From: Rickettsiales bacterium
Lineage (GTDB): Bacteria; Pseudomonadota; Alphaproteobacteria; Rickettsiales; CANDYO01
Assembly (NCBI GenBank): GCA_947424995.1
Contig: CANDYO010000102.1
Location: forward strand, 1 to 7,187
Reading direction: 5' to 3'
DNA length: 7,187 bases
Part shown: positions 6,107 through 7,187 of the stretch, piece after piece
Position numbering within the stretch: position 1 is the stretch's first letter
Layout: every line of letters begins with the position of its first letter
Translations under genes and position numbers: made by a program
Notes under the pieces: generated by a model
What the model was told of the DNA's origin: nothing
Seen by the model: the letters and a program-made list of their open reading frames with translations, nothing else
Database searches by the model: none

Positions 6107-6949
6107 ATGAATTTAGCTGAAGATATATTCGCCAATGTACCTAAAGGTTCTTTGCTTAAGGGTAAAAAAGGTTTGATAATGGGACTTGCTAACGATAAGT
6201 CACTTGCATGGGGAATAGCAGCAGCTTGTGCTGCGCAAGGAGCTGAACTAGCCATCTCTTATCAAGGTGAAATTATGTATAAACGCGCTGCTCCGCTTGC
6301 TACATCTTTAGGTAGCGAGTTACTAATTTCCTGTGATGTTTTAGATGATGCGAGTCTTGAAGAGTTATTTAAAGAGATAGCAAGCAAATGGGGAAAACTA
6401 GATTTCGTAGTTCATGCTATCGCCTTTTCAGATAAGAATGAGCTAAAAGGTAAGTATAGTGATACTAGCTTAGATAATTTTTTAAATACAATGCATATTT
6501 CATGTTACTCTTTTACTAAGATCGCTAAAATGGCAGCTCCATTAATGGTTGAAGGTGGATCAATGCTTACTTTATCTTATTATGGTGCTGAAAAATATAT
6601 GCCTCATTATAATGTAATGGGTGTTGCTAAAGCTGCTTTAGAAGCTAGTGTTAAATATCTAGCTAATGATTTGGGTAAAGATAATATCAGAGTTAATGCC
6701 ATTTCAGCAGGTCCGATAAAGACCCTAGCAGCCTCAGGGATTGGTGATTTCCGTTATATCCTAAAATGGAATGAATATAATGCGCCGCTAAGACGCAATA
6801 CCACCATTTGGGATGTAGGCAAGGCATCACTCGCATTGCTATCAGAACTTGGTAGTGGTATTACTGGTGAGCTTTTACATGTTGATTCTGGCTATCATAC
6901 AGTTGGAATGAAGCAAGTGGACGCACCAGATATCGGTAAGGTTGATTAA
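6107..6949 (+). CDS. fabI: Enoyl-[acyl-carrier-protein] reductase (NADH)
   Basis: Catalyses the last reductive step of each type II fatty acid elongation cycle, enoyl-ACP to acyl-ACP, in the cytoplasm. It has 280 residues, slightly longer than E. coli FabI because of about 12 extra residues at the N-terminus. The cofactor-binding GLANDKSLAWGIA block is at residues 26-38. The active site is complete: Tyr158 (equivalent to E. coli Tyr146), Tyr168 and Lys175 in YNVMGVAKAALEAS. The RVNAISAGPIKTLAASGI block and the GELLHVDSGYH end are standard. Ala106 stands where E. coli has Gly93, in HAIAFSDKNELKG, a form common in alphaproteobacteria. A good AAGGA ribosome binding site supports the start. nagZ follows after 47 bp in the same direction, with no convincing terminator between. 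Confidence 0.97.
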   Translation: MNLAEDIFANVPKGSLLKGKKGLIMGLANDKSLAWGIAAACAAQGAELAISYQGEIMYKRAAPLATSLGSELLISCDVLDDASLEELFKEIASKWGKLDFVVHAIAFSDKNELKGKYSDTSLDNFLNTMHISCYSFTKIAKMAAPLMVEGGSMLTLSYYGAEKYMPHYNVMGVAKAALEASVKYLANDLGKDNIRVNAISAGPIKTLAASGIGDFRYILKWNEYNAPLRRNTTIWDVGKASLALLSELGSGITGELLHVDSGYHTVGMKQVDAPDIGKVD

Positions 6950-6996
6950 GAATAACTAGATAGTTTGATTCGAATAAATCATCAAAAGCGCTTAAT

Positions 6997-7187
6997 ATGA
7001 CTCAAATAAAGCCATTGATATGTGGTATTTCTGGTCCGTTTTTAACGAAAGAGGAAAAAATCTTTATTGAGAAGATTAATCCTTTAGGTTTTGTGGTATT
7101 TAGAAAAAACCTTCTCGATAAAAATCAATCCATACAGCTAACTAAAGCACTGAAAGAAGTTTTAGGAAGTAGAGAAGTTCCTATTCT
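6997..7187 (+). CDS. nagZ: Beta-N-acetylhexosaminidase, GH3 family (3' end missing)
   Basis: NagZ removes N-acetylglucosamine from anhydro-muropeptides during peptidoglycan recycling in the cytoplasm. Only the first 63 codons are in the window. They match the NagZ N-terminus: ICGISGPFLTKEEKIFIEK, then NPLGFVVFRKN (family pattern P-x-G-x-I/V-x-F-x-RN) and a helix ending in REVPI, just before the expected DQEGG strand. The catalytic region lies beyond the window, so intactness cannot be judged. The ATG at 6997 has only a weak upstream purine stretch (AAAAGCG), which fits read-through from fabI 47 bp upstream. Confidence 0.85.
   Translation, partial: MTQIKPLICGISGPFLTKEEKIFIEKINPLGFVVFRKNLLDKNQSIQLTKALKEVLGSREVPI

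Noticed and set aside
6964..6986. TTTGATT/AATCATCAAA inverted repeat between fabI and nagZ
   Set aside because: It is short, AT-only pairing with no T-tract; read-through into nagZ is more likely.

Overview
This window is a stretch of ordinary housekeeping chromosome from an AT-rich alphaproteobacterium, most likely a member of the Rickettsiales or a similar obligate intracellular lineage. The support is the low GC, the gene set (S41 carboxyl-terminal protease, YibQ-like protein, RppH, DUF721/DciA, CorA, TadA, FieF, FabI, NagZ), a FabI sequence close to what I remember of rickettsial FabI, and a GC-rich palindromic repeat of the kind that spreads in rickettsial genomes. I cannot name the genus.

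Layout. Positions 3-3390 (+) are a tight four-gene run: ctpA (its 5' end lies outside the window), a membrane-anchored YibQ-like divergent polysaccharide deacetylase homologue, rppH and a DUF721/DciA gene. The junctions are a 10-bp overlap, a 31-bp gap and a 23- or 26-bp overlap, so they are probably one transcript. A corA-type transporter (3486-4448, +) follows with its own ribosome binding site and possible promoter. It meets tadA (4445-4876, -) tail to tail, with the stop codons overlapping. Upstream of tadA lies a palindromic repeat of about 128 bp (4895-5022), then fieF (5035-5967, -). A 139-bp divergent promoter region separates fieF from fabI (6107-6949, +). nagZ begins at 6997 and runs off the window. 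No stretch over 300 bases lacks a gene. I saw no tRNA, rRNA, insertion sequence or CRISPR array.

How the genes fit together. CtpA, the YibQ-like protein and NagZ belong to envelope and peptidoglycan maintenance or recycling, and FabI to fatty acid synthesis. RppH acts in mRNA 5'-end processing, TadA in tRNA wobble editing and DciA in replicative helicase loading. CorA and FieF move divalent metals. Nothing here is a defence system or a secondary-metabolite cluster.

The most notable observation is that the repeat occurs twice. A diverged second copy lies in frame inside the YibQ-like gene (1490-1599). Both copies share an open reading frame and encode related peptides. The coding copy falls in the linker between the membrane anchor and the folded domain. 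This is the behaviour known from Rickettsia palindromic elements, but I do not recognise this repeat as a named family.
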